In this document: one piece after another, positions 35,396 through 46,703 of the stretch
Layout: each line of letters begins with the position of its first letter
Numbering within the stretch: position 1 is the first letter of the stretch
Assembly: GCA_022702935.2 (NCBI GenBank)
Contig: JAKIML020000077.1
Coordinates: 35,621-99,620, forward strand
Reading direction: 5' to 3'
DNA length: 64,000 nt
Source: Bacillota bacterium
GTDB lineage: Bacteria > Bacillota > Clostridia > DSM-8532
Made by a program: the position numbers and the translations under genes
Notes under the pieces: generated by a model
Database searches by the model: none
Seen by the model: only the letters and a program-made list of their open reading frames with translations
Told to the model about the DNA's origin: nothing

Positions 35396-35712
35396 GACTT
35401 GGCCTCCTCAATGATAAACACCTTATCCAATCCAGTAATCCTCAGAAGCTTGCGAATATTGCTCTTGGGGTTGCGCACCACAATATCTCTTTCTTGTTCC
35501 TTCAGTCGCTTAAGCGCTCCTACGAGAATGCCAAGTCCCATGCTGTCTATGTAGGAAAGCTCTTCACATTCCAGTATCACACTCTGCCGGCCTTCGCCGA
35601 TGATGCGGTAGAGCTGTTCCTTGAAGTCGGGGGCCGAATAGATATCAATCTCCCCTGTAAGGACAATGATATTTGACTGTTCGTCACTGTGTTTAACACT
35701 TAACTCAAACAT
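35392..35712 (-). CDS. STAS-domain anti-anti-sigma factor (RsbV-like)
   Basis: Anti-anti-sigma protein of 106 aa with a single STAS domain. The conserved phosphorylation-site region is SYIDSMGLGILVGALKRL with S57 as the likely phospho-acceptor. ATG 35712 follows GGGAGGG; a TTG at 35727 is in the ribosome site. In this family the unphosphorylated form captures the anti-sigma factor and frees the sigma factor. The next gene overlaps by 4 nt. Which of the two GHKL proteins phosphorylates it is open; the intact one is the better candidate. Confidence 0.92.
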   Translation of the reverse strand: MFELSVKHSDEQSNIIVLTGEIDIYSAPDFKEQLYRIIGEGRQSVILECEELSYIDSMGLGILVGALKRLKEQERDIVVRNPKSNIRKLLRITGLDKVFIIEEAKS

Positions 35713-35736
35713 TTTGCACCCTCCCAAGACTTTTTA

Positions 35737-36621
35737 TTATTCATTGCCTAGTCCCTGCTTTATCAGATTCCTGACAAAGGCTTCCGTGTTCTCTGGATTC
35801 TCCCCCGGACCCAGGGCCAGAATCAGGCGTTCGCCCATAACGCCCGTATCGAGTAAAAACTTGCTGTCAGTCACATCAAGTCCATAGAGCTTGGGCTCAT
35901 AGGTGTTGCCGTCGTTTATGTCCATCGCCATGATGAGATCCTGGGATCGCTGGACAACCGTATCGGGCACCTGCCATTGTGCCAAATAAGGCTCCAGTTC
36001 TTTAAAGACCCCCTGTTTGGCCAGAAGCTCATAGGTCTCCTGATCCACAATAAAAATATCGTTTCGTCCATCGGAGACTTCAAGAAAGAACTTGGTCTGC
36101 ATGGCCTGCTGCATCTGCACGTCCGAATAGTCAGCGAGATACACATTCTGTATCTGCATTTCAGTCAGTCCGGGTATCTCTTGCTTCAGGCGCTCCTCCA
36201 TCAGCTTGCTGTCCCCTAAATAGACCTCTCCGGTAATCAAAATGCGGATTTGCGGGTCCACCTTGTTGATAATCGACAATACAAAGGACAGAACAAGAGC
36301 CAAAACGGCAATCCCTATAATCACAGGCCATTTATAATAGTAGATGGCATTGCGGGCCTTTTCTTCATCCACCTTTAAAAGCTTGAACAGGGGATTGGGG
36401 TGCTCCTGCCTGTACTTACGCTCTGCTTCGGCTTTCTTATCCCTGTAGGTGATGCCGCATAAAAGCTTGTAGGCTTCCTCAACCTCACCGATGGTATGGC
36501 CCTTTTCATCCTTTTCAATGCTACGAAACTTCTTATAGAGGATATTGACCCTTCTGGTAATCTCCTCGGGGGTTGCCCCTTCCTGTAAGTCAAGTATCTC
36601 CAGCGCAGTCTTTCTGTCCAT
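35737..36621 (-). CDS. Membrane protein with degenerate J-like domain and extracytoplasmic domain
   Basis: Protein of 294 aa. Residues 1-60 look like a J-domain (ALEILDLQEGATPEEITRRV ... GEVEEAYKLLCG), but the HPD tripeptide needed to stimulate DnaK is absent (FRSIEKDEKGH in its place). A single strong membrane helix lies at about 98-118, followed by about 175 residues that should face outside. The outer part contains short stretches (IFIVDQETYELLAKQGVFKEL) reminiscent of solute-binding-like folds. The gene sits 24 bp before the STAS gene and 26 bp behind lysS. I do not recognise the family. Position suggests it could feed an outside signal into the sigma module. Confidence 0.75.
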   Translation of the reverse strand: MDRKTALEILDLQEGATPEEITRRVNILYKKFRSIEKDEKGHTIGEVEEAYKLLCGITYRDKKAEAERKYRQEHPNPLFKLLKVDEEKARNAIYYYKWPVIIGIAVLALVLSFVLSIINKVDPQIRILITGEVYLGDSKLMEERLKQEIPGLTEMQIQNVYLADYSDVQMQQAMQTKFFLEVSDGRNDIFIVDQETYELLAKQGVFKELEPYLAQWQVPDTVVQRSQDLIMAMDINDGNTYEPKLYGLDVTDSKFLLDTGVMGERLILALGPGENPENTEAFVRNLIKQGLGNE

Positions 36622-36647
36622 TTAAGTCCACTCAACCCCTTTTAATT

Positions 36648-38147
36648 CTACTCCCTCGGCTTCATGGTCGGGAACAAAAGAACGTCCTTAATGGAGTAGG
36701 AATCGGTCAGAAGCATAATCAAGCGGTCAATGCCGATGCCCAGTCCGCCGGTGGGGGGCAGACCATGCTCCAGAGCCACAATATAGTCGTCGTCCATCAT
36801 GCTGGCTTCCTCGTCCCCGGCCTCTCTTTTACTGACCTGAGCCAAGAACCGCTCCTTCTGATCAATGGGATCATTGAGCTCTGAATAAGCGTTGCCAAAT
36901 TCACGTCCGGTGATGAAGACCTCGAAGCGCTCAGTCAGCTCGGGGCAGGACGGCTTGCGCTTGGTCAGCGGTGAAACCTCTACGGGATAATCCATAATGA
37001 AGGTGGGCTGAACCAGATGGTGCTCCACCAGTTCCTCAAACATGAGGTTCATAACCTCGCCCCTGGTCATGGGCTTCTCAATTTCAAGCCCTTTTCCCTT
37101 GGCGATTTTCATGGCCTCCTCATCGGAGGTAATGGTATTAAAATCGACACCTGTATACTTTAATACAGCCTCCAGCATGGTCATGCGGTTCCAGGGCGGG
37201 GTCAGATCGATCTCCTGTCCCTGATAGCTGACCTTGGTGGTGCCTAAAACCTCCTGCGCTACCGATGAAATCAGGCTCTCGGTGAGTTCCATCATACCGT
37301 GATAGTCGGTATAGGCCTGATAAATTTCCATCATTGTAAACTCAGGATTGTGCTTGATGGACATGCCCTCATTGCGGAACATGCGTCCAAGCTCGTAAAC
37401 CTTCTCAAAACCGCCCACAATCAGGCGCTTTAAATAGAGCTCGGGAGCAATTCTTAAGAACATATCCATATCCAGGGTATTGTGGTGGGTAATAAAGGGT
37501 CTTGCGGCCGCTCCCCCCTGAATGGTATTGAGGATGGGGGTGTCCACCTCCAAAAAGCCCTTGGCATCCAGATAGCGGCGGATAGCTGCAATAATGCGGC
37601 TTCTTGTGATAAAGGTATTCTTAACCTCGGGATTCATAATCAGATCCAGATATCTCTGGCGATAACGCATATCGGGATCCTTAAGACCGTGGAACTTCTC
37701 GGGCAAAGGCCTTAAAGACTTTGACAGCAGAGTATAGCGCTCCACATGGATGGAGATCTCGCCCATACGGGTCTTAAACACAACTCCCTCCACACCAATG
37801 ATATCGCCGATATCCAGCTTCTTAAAGCTCTCGTAGGCTTCCTCACCCAGGTCGTTAATTCTTACATAGAGCTGAATTCTTCCGTCCCGGTCCTGAAGAT
37901 CGCAGAAGGTGGATTTTCCCATGCCTCTCTTGCTCATCAAACGTCCGGCTATGGAGACCTTCTGGTTCTCATATTTCTCAAACTGGCTGATAATCTCCTC
38001 GGTGTGATGGGTGACATCATATTTTACAATCTGAAAGGGATCGGCTCCTGCTTTCTGAAGCTCAGCAAGCTTGGCGCGCCTTACCCTGAGTATTTCATTT
38101 AAGTCCTCTTCTAAAAGTTCGCCGTTATTTTCGATGTGATCCGACAT
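36648..38147 (-). CDS. lysS: Lysyl-tRNA synthetase, class II
   Basis: Charges tRNA-Lys; 499 aa, full length. The N-terminal OB-fold anticodon domain (about 65-170) has [20 protein letters not shown]. The class II core shows motif 1 around [20 protein letters not shown], motif 2 in [20 protein letters not shown] and motif 3 in [20 protein letters not shown]. No T-box leader is seen upstream. It is separated from greA by a strong terminator and is followed closely by the J-like gene, so read-through into the sigma module is possible. Confidence 0.97.
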   Translation of the reverse strand: MSDHIENNGELLEEDLNEILRVRRAKLAELQKAGADPFQIVKYDVTHHTEEIISQFEKYENQKVSIAGRLMSKRGMGKSTFCDLQDRDGRIQLYVRINDLGEEAYESFKKLDIGDIIGVEGVVFKTRMGEISIHVERYTLLSKSLRPLPEKFHGLKDPDMRYRQRYLDLIMNPEVKNTFITRSRIIAAIRRYLDAKGFLEVDTPILNTIQGGAAARPFITHHNTLDMDMFLRIAPELYLKRLIVGGFEKVYELGRMFRNEGMSIKHNPEFTMMEIYQAYTDYHGMMELTESLISSVAQEVLGTTKVSYQGQEIDLTPPWNRMTMLEAVLKYTGVDFNTITSDEEAMKIAKGKGLEIEKPMTRGEVMNLMFEELVEHHLVQPTFIMDYPVEVSPLTKRKPSCPELTERFEVFITGREFGNAYSELNDPIDQKERFLAQVSKREAGDEEASMMDDDYIVALEHGLPPTGGLGIGIDRLIMLLTDSYSIKDVLLFPTMKPRE

Positions 38148-38219
38148 GGTTACCTCCTAAAGTCAAAAAAACTATCCTTAGCCCATTCTAAGACATAATT
38201 TAAAGCCAATGGAAAGATG

Positions 38220-38254
38220 TAAAAAAAACAGTCTACATTTTTATGTAAACTGTT
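38220..38254 (-). terminator. Terminator of greA
   Basis: On the minus strand AACAGTTTACAT and ATGTAGACTGTT form a 12-bp stem with one mismatch and a 4-nt loop, followed by eight T residues (A tract 38221-38228 on plus). Confidence 0.85.
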
Positions 38255-38305
38255 ATTGTATCGAAATAATATTATACATCACTTTCTAATGACAAACAAG
38301 AACAT

Positions 38306-38782
38306 TTACTTATGAATATCGATGATCTTATACTTGATCTTCCCGCCGGGCACCTCAATTTCAATGGTATCGCCCACTTTGTGGCCCATGAGTGCGCGCC
38401 CTACGGGGGACTCATTGGAAATTCTGCTTGCAGCAGGATCGGCCTCGGTGGATCCTACAATCTGATAATCATACTCTTCCTTGGTTTTCACTTCGCGAAT
38501 CTTGACCTTGGCGCCCAAATTGACCACCTTGGTGTCTACCTCATCCTCGTCGATGACGGTTGCATTCTTGAGCATTGCTTCAAGCTGCATAATGCGAAGT
38601 TCGTTCTGAGCCTGCTCATTTTTTGCTTCATCATATTCCGAGTTCTCGGATATATCCCCGAAAGCTAATGCCTGCTTAATCCTTTCAGCAATTTCTTTTC
38701 TCTTTTCGCCCTTAAGGAACTCCAGTTCCTCTTCGAGCTTCTTAAGACCTTCATAAGTAAGAAGGACTTCTTTATTATTCAT
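38306..38782 (-). CDS. greA: Transcription elongation factor GreA
   Basis: Cleavage factor that rescues backtracked RNA polymerase; 158 aa. The N-terminal coiled coil is intact, with the acidic tip [13 protein letters not shown]. The C-terminal FKBP-like domain contains [25 protein letters not shown] lies upstream of the ATG. It has an unusually perfect promoter and its own terminator, so it is a single-gene unit. Confidence 0.97.
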   Translation of the reverse strand: MNNKEVLLTYEGLKKLEEELEFLKGEKRKEIAERIKQALAFGDISENSEYDEAKNEQAQNELRIMQLEAMLKNATVIDEDEVDTKVVNLGAKVKIREVKTKEEYDYQIVGSTEADPAASRISNESPVGRALMGHKVGDTIEIEVPGGKIKYKIIDIHK

Positions 38783-38852
38783 TTCTTTCTCCCCTTTTTG
38801 TTTTTCTGTTGCCCCCAGTTGACGTTGATACCCTTATTTAGCATTACGATAC

Positions 38853-38881
38853 ATTATAGTGTACGGTCAATACGCTGTCAA
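38853..38881 (-). promoter_or_regulatory. Consensus SigA promoter of greA
   Basis: On the minus strand TTGACA (38876-38881), exactly 17 bp and TATAAT (38853-38858) match the vegetative consensus at all twelve positions. The -35 box overlaps the last codons of the upstream gene. Confidence 0.92.
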
Positions 38882-39759
38882 GATTTAAAAGAAAGCCGCA
38901 TACCAAGCCGTATAGAAGTATCGGTAACGCTTTTGTCCCAGGCATTTGAGCAAACACTGATCACAACACTTTCCAAGACTCCTTTCGGCCATGATCCTAA
39001 GATGTTGTGTCCTATTTTTCTCTTGATCCTGTCACAAAATTCTGGGTAGACAGAGAATATTTTTCGATTTTTTGTGTCAATGATTTTTGCCTCTCCGAAA
39101 TCCACAATGATGCCCCGATACTTTTGCGGCAGCTCATCGAAACGCGCATCATCAAAGGGGAATCTCAACCAAAGAGCCGAGCGGTTCAAGACCTCCCAGT
39201 CGGTGGTTATATGTACCGGAATGCCGGTTTCCATAAAGGCCAGCTCTGCCTCACTGGGTTCCAGACTCCCCTCGGGAAGAAGAAGGTTCATGACCTTCAC
39301 CTTGGTGACGAGCTTGGCAATAGCATGTTCCAAATGGGTTGATCCGCCCGTTACCGTGATTTCCTTGCTGGATAGATCCCCCACCCCTTGAATGAGGGAC
39401 AGCACCTCCTGGAAACGATTGACCACAATCTCCTTAACCACTGCCTCATCCATGGCATAGTGATGGGGATCATACAGGCCGTTCAGGTCGGGATGCTCCA
39501 AAACAGGCCAAATCCGGGCCTCCTCCAAATACCTGTGAAGCCGGAATTTAAGTTTCTTCCTTAAGCCCTCATTGGCCAGAATCTCCTGGGTCTGCCGATT
39601 GAGGGTAATAACCTCGAAGGCCATCCCGTCCATTAGCTCTATGGTTTGGCTGGTAAACAGACATCGGGATGAAAGAAATTCCCCCATCTTCGATAAAAGC
39701 CTTGGAAGAGCCTTAGTATCATTCTTTTCGGCAGCAGGCAGAATGAGTCCGATATTCAT
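38878..39759 (-). CDS. Uncharacterised protein, Rossmann-like segment
   Basis: Protein of 293 aa that I do not recognise. ATG 39759 follows a GGGAG; a TTG at 39771 is less likely. The middle has a beta-alpha-beta pattern (EITVTGGSTHLEHAIAKLV, then VKVMNLLLPEG), which suggests a Rossmann-type fold. This is followed by motifs GIPVHITTDWEVL and GIIVDFGEAKIIDTKNRKIF. No signal peptide or membrane helix is seen. It is a single gene between guaB and greA and its 3' end carries the greA -35 box. Function unknown; a nucleotide-linked enzyme is only a guess from the fold. Confidence 0.75.
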   Translation of the reverse strand: MNIGLILPAAEKNDTKALPRLLSKMGEFLSSRCLFTSQTIELMDGMAFEVITLNRQTQEILANEGLRKKLKFRLHRYLEEARIWPVLEHPDLNGLYDPHHYAMDEAVVKEIVVNRFQEVLSLIQGVGDLSSKEITVTGGSTHLEHAIAKLVTKVKVMNLLLPEGSLEPSEAELAFMETGIPVHITTDWEVLNRSALWLRFPFDDARFDELPQKYRGIIVDFGEAKIIDTKNRKIFSVYPEFCDRIKRKIGHNILGSWPKGVLESVVISVCSNAWDKSVTDTSIRLGMRLSFKS

Positions 39760-39885
39760 TACGACTCCCAAGATAGGATTCCTGCTAAATCATACGGGGG
39801 TTGTTCCAAATAGATTCCCAAAACTTGTGACAAGTAGTCAAAAGGTGCACAAAGGCCAGAAAGCCTTAACAGGGAGGAATAAGCA

Positions 39886-39920
39886 AGGGCCCGGTTTCTT
39901 ATAGAACCGGACCCTTTTAA
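39886..39920. terminator. Hairpin downstream of guaB
   Basis: AAGGGCCCGGTTTC (39886-39899) and GAACCGGACCCTT (39904-39916) form a strong stem with one mismatch. A TTTTAATTTT tract follows only on the plus strand, so its role as a minus-strand terminator for guaB is likely but the T tract is poor in that direction. Confidence 0.6.
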
Positions 39921-39999
39921 TTTTAAGGCTTGACATGAAATCAGGCTTATGGACAGGACGTCCATGCTGCTTTGCAGGACATCCTTGCTGACTTTGCAA

Positions 40000-41529
<1,530 letters not shown>

Positions 41530-41545
41530 TCAAAATATTATACCC

Positions 41546-41574
41546 ATTATACTTGATAGATTTTTAAAAATCAA
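41546..41574 (-). promoter_or_regulatory. SigA-type promoter of guaB
   Basis: On the minus strand TTGATT (41569-41574), 17 bp and TATAAT (41546-41551) lie about 85 bp upstream of the guaB start; a second TATAAT overlaps further on. No purine riboswitch could be recognised in the leader. Confidence 0.75.
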
Positions 41575-41727
41575 TGTGCATTCTGCGCATAGGCCCATCT
41601 GTTTAAAATTCTCATTGTTTGGAAATAGTCCAAGTATTTATTTTCTTATTTTTCCATGATATAATTGTTCTGTTTCTTCCTTTGATCTACTCCTGCGGGC
41701 TTTTCAAATTACGGTCCTAAGCTGATC

Positions 41728-43284
41728 ATGGGTATGGTGAATACAATGGAAAACAAATGGTCACACATCGAAAAGCTTCTGGATGAATGTGACCGTCAGG
41801 CAAATCTCAACACAGGCGCTGAGATAAAATATGCGGAAAAGGCTTTAGAGCTGTCCAAGGCTCTGGGTTATGATATCGGTATATTCGAAGGGCATTTTCG
41901 TATAGCAAGAACCTTAATGGCCAAATACTATAACGAAGATGCCCTTGAGCACCTTCATACCTGCTATGCCATCGCCCAAACACTGGGTGATACGCTGCGT
42001 ATTGCCCGCACGGCCAACTCCTTTGGCATTGCCTATTATAATCTGGGCATCACATCCAAGAGCCTGGATTATCTGCTTGAAGCCCTGGAGTTGTCCAAGT
42101 CCAATGGATATAAGGATATAGAATGCCGTGTTTACAACAACATCAGCAATATTCTTATTGAAATTGGGGACTATGAGACCGCCGTATCCTACCTGATGAA
42201 TATTCTCAACCTCTGCCAGAGTGACAGGACCCTCTTCCCCAGATGCATTGTGTATAGAAATCTGGCCCAGTCCTATTACCATATGGAGCGTATCGGCGAT
42301 GCCGAGTACTATGCCCGCAAGGCTTTGGAAGATGCCAAAAAGGATATGAACACCCAAATTATCTGTGAGAGTTATTATATATTGGGGCAGGTCACCCGGT
42401 TCTTAAAATACGACGATCAGGCCTACTCCCTTTATACTACTGCTCTGGATCTGGCCGATGAAAGCGGCAATGACTATTACAGAGTACAGATCCGTATTGA
42501 GCTCAGCAAACTTTTGTGCGCACAGAATGATTTGGACAATGCCTCGGAAATGATCCACTATGCCTACCGGCTGGCTCAAAAAATGGATTATCCCATTTTG
42601 CGACGCAATGTGGCTCTGGTACTGGCCGATATCTGCGAGCGCCTGCATGACAAAAACATGCTCATTGAAGCCTTAACAAGCTATAAGGAGATCACACGTC
42701 TTCTGGAGGACGAGAGCAATCGCCGTCAACAGGTCTTTACAAAGGCTCAGTTGATGCTCTTTAATCTGAAGAAGGACAATGAGCGTTTAAGAAGTGAAAT
42801 CGAGCGGGATGCTCTGACAGGCTGCTTAAGCAGCAGAACCTTCCCCGACAGGGTTATGCAGTCCCTGACCACCTATGGGCATCGGGGCGCCCTCATTTTC
42901 CTGGATGTGGACAATCTTAAGCAGGTCAACGACACCTATGGCCATGATGCGGGGGATGCCCTGCTCAAATCCTTTGCCCATGACCTGATGAATGAAATGC
43001 CCCAGGAGTCCTTAAAAATTCGTATTGCCGGCGACGAGTTCCTTGTGTTCATTCCCAGGGCCGGGAAAAAGGAAGCCACTGAAACCCTGGATAAGCTCAT
43101 CAAGGCTCTGGCCAAGCCCCGTATGATAGGCAATGTGATGATGCCGGTGCTGGTCAGCGCGGGCATTGCCCTGTACCCCGAACATTCCTCGGATATCATG
43201 AGTCTTCGGAAAATGGCCGACGCGGCCATGTACTCAGCCAAGCAAGCCGGCCGCGGTCGCTATCGTGTCTATAACGCAAGCTGA
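41728..43284 (+). CDS. TPR-repeat diguanylate cyclase-like protein (GGDEF domain)
   Basis: Cytoplasmic protein of 518 aa. Residues ~10-340 are helical TPR-like repeats (for example AYYNLGITSKSLDYLLEALE). A short coiled coil (about 345-365) leads to a GGDEF domain starting RDALTGCLSSRTF. The signature is AGDEF at 434-438 instead of GGDEF; this variant can be active. The Mg-binding FLDVDNLKQVNDTYGHDAGD is intact. No RxxD inhibition site is seen five residues before the signature. The exact start is uncertain (ATG 41728 or ATG 41746); neither has a strong ribosome site. An extended -10 (TG-A-TATAAT at 41660-41665) is upstream. It probably makes cyclic di-GMP in response to a protein or peptide bound by the TPRs. 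Confidence 0.88.
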   Translation: MGMVNTMENKWSHIEKLLDECDRQANLNTGAEIKYAEKALELSKALGYDIGIFEGHFRIARTLMAKYYNEDALEHLHTCYAIAQTLGDTLRIARTANSFGIAYYNLGITSKSLDYLLEALELSKSNGYKDIECRVYNNISNILIEIGDYETAVSYLMNILNLCQSDRTLFPRCIVYRNLAQSYYHMERIGDAEYYARKALEDAKKDMNTQIICESYYILGQVTRFLKYDDQAYSLYTTALDLADESGNDYYRVQIRIELSKLLCAQNDLDNASEMIHYAYRLAQKMDYPILRRNVALVLADICERLHDKNMLIEALTSYKEITRLLEDESNRRQQVFTKAQLMLFNLKKDNERLRSEIERDALTGCLSSRTFPDRVMQSLTTYGHRGALIFLDVDNLKQVNDTYGHDAGDALLKSFAHDLMNEMPQESLKIRIAGDEFLVFIPRAGKKEATETLDKLIKALAKPRMIGNVMMPVLVSAGIALYPEHSSDIMSLRKMADAAMYSAKQAGRGRYRVYNAS

Positions 43285-43313
43285 GTATCTGTCGATTCTG
43301 ATACGCTCTCTTT

Positions 43314-43874
43314 CTATGCGTTATACTTGCTCATGGCCGTCTCCACCGAGGAGACTAAAAGGGTAACCGCCGCCAATGCGGCATTCTCAATGCAGGCATT
43401 GATCTTCTTCCGCTCCTCATCGGTAAAGCGGCTTAAAACAAAGGCGGCCAGCTCCATTTTCTCGGGAGGCTTTCCCACACCAATCCGGATTCTGGGAAAG
43501 TCCTCGGAATTCAAATGGGTGACAATGGAGCGCATACCGTTATGCGTGCCTGCGCTGCCCCTGGGTCTGATTCTTAAGCGCCCCACATCCAAATCAATAT
43601 CATCATAGATGACCACGAAATCCGAGGCAGACAGCTTGTAAAAGTCCATAATCTCCCTTAAGGCCTCGCCGCTGTTGTTCATATAGGTCTGGGGCTTGAC
43701 CAGAAGCGTCTTTTTCCCCTGTATGAAAGCCTCGGCCACAAGAGCCTTGTGCTTATACTTAAAAGCGCTGACCCTATATTGGGCTGCAAGATAATCAATA
43801 GTGTCAAAGCCCACATTATGCCGGGTTCTTTCATACTGGGGTCCCATATTCCCCAAGCCTGCAAAAACTATCAT
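43314..43874 (-). CDS. pth: Peptidyl-tRNA hydrolase
   Basis: Recycles peptidyl-tRNA by cleaving the ester; 186 aa. The start MIVFAGLGNMGPQYERTRHN holds the catalytic His (H19), and the conserved VKPQTYMNNSGEA, DDIDLDVGRLRIR and GSAGTHNGMRSI follow. The usual GNPG is GNMG here. It sits in the conserved Firmicute order spoVG-glmU-prs-(ctc)-pth; ctc is absent. A terminator separates it from prs. Confidence 0.97.
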   Translation of the reverse strand: MIVFAGLGNMGPQYERTRHNVGFDTIDYLAAQYRVSAFKYKHKALVAEAFIQGKKTLLVKPQTYMNNSGEALREIMDFYKLSASDFVVIYDDIDLDVGRLRIRPRGSAGTHNGMRSIVTHLNSEDFPRIRIGVGKPPEKMELAAFVLSRFTDEERKKINACIENAALAAVTLLVSSVETAMSKYNA

Positions 43875-43936
43875 GATGCCTCCTACCTATCACGCGTTTC
43901 GTCCATGGCTGCCCTTTAAGCAATAAGAGCGAAAGA

Positions 43937-43975
43937 AAGCGGATATAAAAACCTTCCGGGTTATTGTATCCGCTT
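43937..43975 (-). terminator. Terminator between prs and pth
   Basis: AAGCGGATA (43937-43945) and TATCCGCTT (43967-43975) form a 9-bp stem whose loop can fold further (AACC/GGTT). On the minus strand it is followed by TCTTTC, a modest T tract. It lies 89 bp behind the prs stop. Confidence 0.65.
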
Positions 43976-44063
43976 AGCAATCGAGGAAAGAACACGCTAT
44001 TTAATGCTATATTATAATGAATAATACTTACATTGTTTCAACGATGCGCTAAAGATGCTGTTC

Positions 44064-45029
44064 TTACTGTTGTGTAAACAAGGTGGATATGGAGATATCC
44101 CCGTAAATTCTCTCAATGGCTTCTGCAAATACATCGGCCACGGTGAGGGTGGTGATCTTGTTAATGCGCTTCTCCTTGGGCAGGGGTATGGTATTGAGGG
44201 TTACCAGTTCCTTGATGGATGAGGTGCGAATCCTGTCAATGGCCGGTCCTGAAAGAACACCATGGGTACAGCAGGCATAAACCTCTGTTGCGCCAATATC
44301 GGTCAGGGCATTGGCTGCATTGACAATGGTTCCGCCGGTGTCAATCATGTCATCCACCAGGATAACCCGCTTGCCTTTAACATCACCGATGATATTCATG
44401 ATCTCACAAACATTGGCCTTGGGACGGCGTTTGTCTATGATCGCCAGCGGGACATCAATCTTCTCAGCAAACTTTCTCGATCTACCCACGCTTCCAATGT
44501 CGGGTGATACAACCACCACATCCTCCAATCCGGTCTTCTGGAACTTCTTAAGGAAATACTGGGCCAGGATTGGAGCCCCCAGCAAATGATCCACCGGGAT
44601 ATCAAAGAAGCCCTGCAACTGTGGCGCATGCAGGTCCATGGTCAATACCCGGTCCGCCCCTGCGGTTGTAATAAGATTGGCCACAAGCTTTGCCGAGATG
44701 GGATCTCTGGCCTTGGCTTTTCTGTCCTGCCGCGCATAGCCAAAGTACGGGATAACAGCGGTAATACGGCCGGCCGATGCGCGCTTCAGCGCATCAATGA
44801 GAATGAGCAGCTCAATCAGGTTGTCATTAACAGGGGTGCAGGTGGATTGGATGATGAACACATCGGATCCTCTGACCACTTCGTTAATGCTGATGGCTAT
44901 TTCCCCGTCTGAAAAGCTGGAGACAAAGGACGCACCCAGGGGCAGGCCCACTTTAGCCGCAATCTCTTCAGCCAATTCCCTGTTGGAATTCCCGGCAAAA
45001 ATCTTGATGTCCTTACCGTGAAGATTCAT
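44064..45029 (-). CDS. prs: Ribose-phosphate pyrophosphokinase
   Basis: Makes PRPP from ribose-5-phosphate and ATP; about 321 aa. Conserved motifs include [34 protein letters not shown] and the PRPP loop [17 protein letters not shown] 45029 begins the homology; a TTG at 45041 directly after GGAGG is possible but less likely. It lies 41 bp behind glmU and is probably cotranscribed with it. Confidence 0.97.
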   Translation of the reverse strand: MNLHGKDIKIFAGNSNRELAEEIAAKVGLPLGASFVSSFSDGEIAISINEVVRGSDVFIIQSTCTPVNDNLIELLILIDALKRASAGRITAVIPYFGYARQDRKAKARDPISAKLVANLITTAGADRVLTMDLHAPQLQGFFDIPVDHLLGAPILAQYFLKKFQKTGLEDVVVVSPDIGSVGRSRKFAEKIDVPLAIIDKRRPKANVCEIMNIIGDVKGKRVILVDDMIDTGGTIVNAANALTDIGATEVYACCTHGVLSGPAIDRIRTSSIKELVTLNTIPLPKEKRINKITTLTVADVFAEAIERIYGDISISTLFTQQ

Positions 45030-45070
45030 AAGACAAAACAACCTCCGAAAATTAATATCATCTGATCTTT

Positions 45071-46447
45071 TTACTTTTTATCTAAACCCTTTTTCTTAAC
45101 CCAATCAGCAATTACCACCTGGCGGCTTCGTGCAATGCCAAGGGCAAATTCCGGAACCTCCTCGGTAATGGTGGACCCTGCGGCAATATAAGCATTTCCC
45201 TTGACCTCAACAGGGGAAACCAGATTCACATTGCATCCTACAAAGGCGTGATCACCCACAACTGTACGATGCTTCTTGCGTCCGTCATAATTAACCACAA
45301 CGGCACCGCAGCCAATATTGACACCCTTTCCGATGTCAGCATCGCCCACATAGGAAAGATGCGGCACCTTGGTATTGTCCCCGATGGTTGAATTCTTTAT
45401 TTCAACAAAGTCCCCAATCTTTACATTTTGTCCGATGGAAGACCCCGGCCGAATATAGGCAAAGGGCCCCACTTTGGTATGGTCATCAATCCGGGATTGT
45501 ACCATGACCGAATGTGCAAACTGAACATAATCTCCCACAACACCATCCTCAATGGACGAGTGGGGGCCAATTTCACAGTGCTCACCAATGACAGTTTGAC
45601 CCGTAAGCTGTGTTCCCGGGTGAATAATGGTATCTTTCCCGATTCTGACACCCTTATGAATCATTGTGGTTTCGGGCAGGCGGAAGGTTACACCGTTGAG
45701 CATATGCTCTTTGATGATGCGTTTTAAAATAACCTGCTCAGCATCATTGAGCTGAGACCGGTCATTAACGCCCATGATCTCTGTAGAGTCCTCCACAATA
45801 AAGGCCCCGGCCTTCTCACCGCGGGATATGATCTTTTCGATGGTATCAGTAAGGTAATACTCTCCTTGATTATTGGAATTATCCAATTGGGAAAGCGCCC
45901 AAAGAAGTGATTCGATATTGAAAAAGTACATTCCGGAATTGATTTCTTTAATGGCTCGCTGATTTTCGTCAGCATCCTTATGTTCTACGATAGCCTCAAC
46001 CTGGCCGTTTGCATTTCTGATAATTCTGCCATAGCCATGGGGATTATCCACTGCTGCCGTAAGGATAGTTACTTGATTGTTCTGTTTTTGATGGTATTCG
46101 TAAGCGGCTTTGAGGGTGTCCCCCGTAATTAATGGGGTATCTCCGCAAAGGATAAGCGCTGTACCTGATTTTTGGCTTAGTATACTTCGGGCCTGCATAA
46201 CCGCATGCCCTGTTCCAAGTTGCTGCTCCTGTATAACACAGATGGCGTCACTGGGTGCTAAATTCCTGACTTCATCAGCCTGATGTCCCAATACCAGTAC
46301 AAGTGTGTTGGATCCGGTCTGCGCTGCTGCATCAATGACATAGGATAATATGGGTTGCCCACATATTTTATGCGCTACCTTGGCCACCATCGACTTCATC
46401 CTTGTGCCGGCACCGGCTGCAAGGACGATCGTAACCAGTTCTTGCAT
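45071..46447 (-). CDS. glmU: Bifunctional UDP-N-acetylglucosamine pyrophosphorylase / GlcN1P acetyltransferase
   Basis: Makes UDP-GlcNAc for wall synthesis; 458 aa. The N-terminal uridylyltransferase starts with [13 protein letters not shown] and has QLGTGHA and LCGDTPLI. The C-terminal left-handed beta helix with hexapeptide repeats carries [20 protein letters not shown] and the acetyltransferase residues in [26 protein letters not shown] lies upstream. A perfect TTGACA at 46518-46523 (minus strand) is a likely -35 box but no good -10 is at the right distance. Confidence 0.97.
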   Translation of the reverse strand: MQELVTIVLAAGAGTRMKSMVAKVAHKICGQPILSYVIDAAAQTGSNTLVLVLGHQADEVRNLAPSDAICVIQEQQLGTGHAVMQARSILSQKSGTALILCGDTPLITGDTLKAAYEYHQKQNNQVTILTAAVDNPHGYGRIIRNANGQVEAIVEHKDADENQRAIKEINSGMYFFNIESLLWALSQLDNSNNQGEYYLTDTIEKIISRGEKAGAFIVEDSTEIMGVNDRSQLNDAEQVILKRIIKEHMLNGVTFRLPETTMIHKGVRIGKDTIIHPGTQLTGQTVIGEHCEIGPHSSIEDGVVGDYVQFAHSVMVQSRIDDHTKVGPFAYIRPGSSIGQNVKIGDFVEIKNSTIGDNTKVPHLSYVGDADIGKGVNIGCGAVVVNYDGRKKHRTVVGDHAFVGCNVNLVSPVEVKGNAYIAAGSTITEEVPEFALGIARSRQVVIADWVKKKGLDKK

Positions 46448-46649
46448 GAGTTTTTACTTCCTCCCGAAAGATAGCTTATCCAAAATCATTCTCTCATTTT
46501 TACAGGGGTAATGCAATTGTCAAAATACACATTTTTGTCCCGTTTAGGCTGGGTATTCCGTAAGGAATGGCAAGGCCTTTGGGTAAAAATAACTATGGGC
46601 TTATGGCCCCCTTGCCTCCCTCTACCTCCCTCCGTTAATGAACCTTGGC

Positions 46650-46683
46650 AAAATAAATAGGCACTTCATTACGAAGCGCCTAT
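46650..46683 (-). terminator. Terminator of spoVG
   Basis: On the minus strand ATAGGCGCTTC and GAAGTGCCTAT form an 11-bp stem with one mismatch and a 5-nt loop, followed by TTATTTTG. It directly follows spoVG. The remaining gap to glmU (46448-46650) holds only the TTGACA noted for glmU. Confidence 0.8.
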
Positions 46684-46703
46684 GTCTGCGGAATAAATAT
46701 GTA

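Noticed and set aside
38148..38305. Possible T-box leader before lysS
   Set aside because: The region holds the greA terminator with a simple stem; the T-box conserved sequence and specifier structure are absent.
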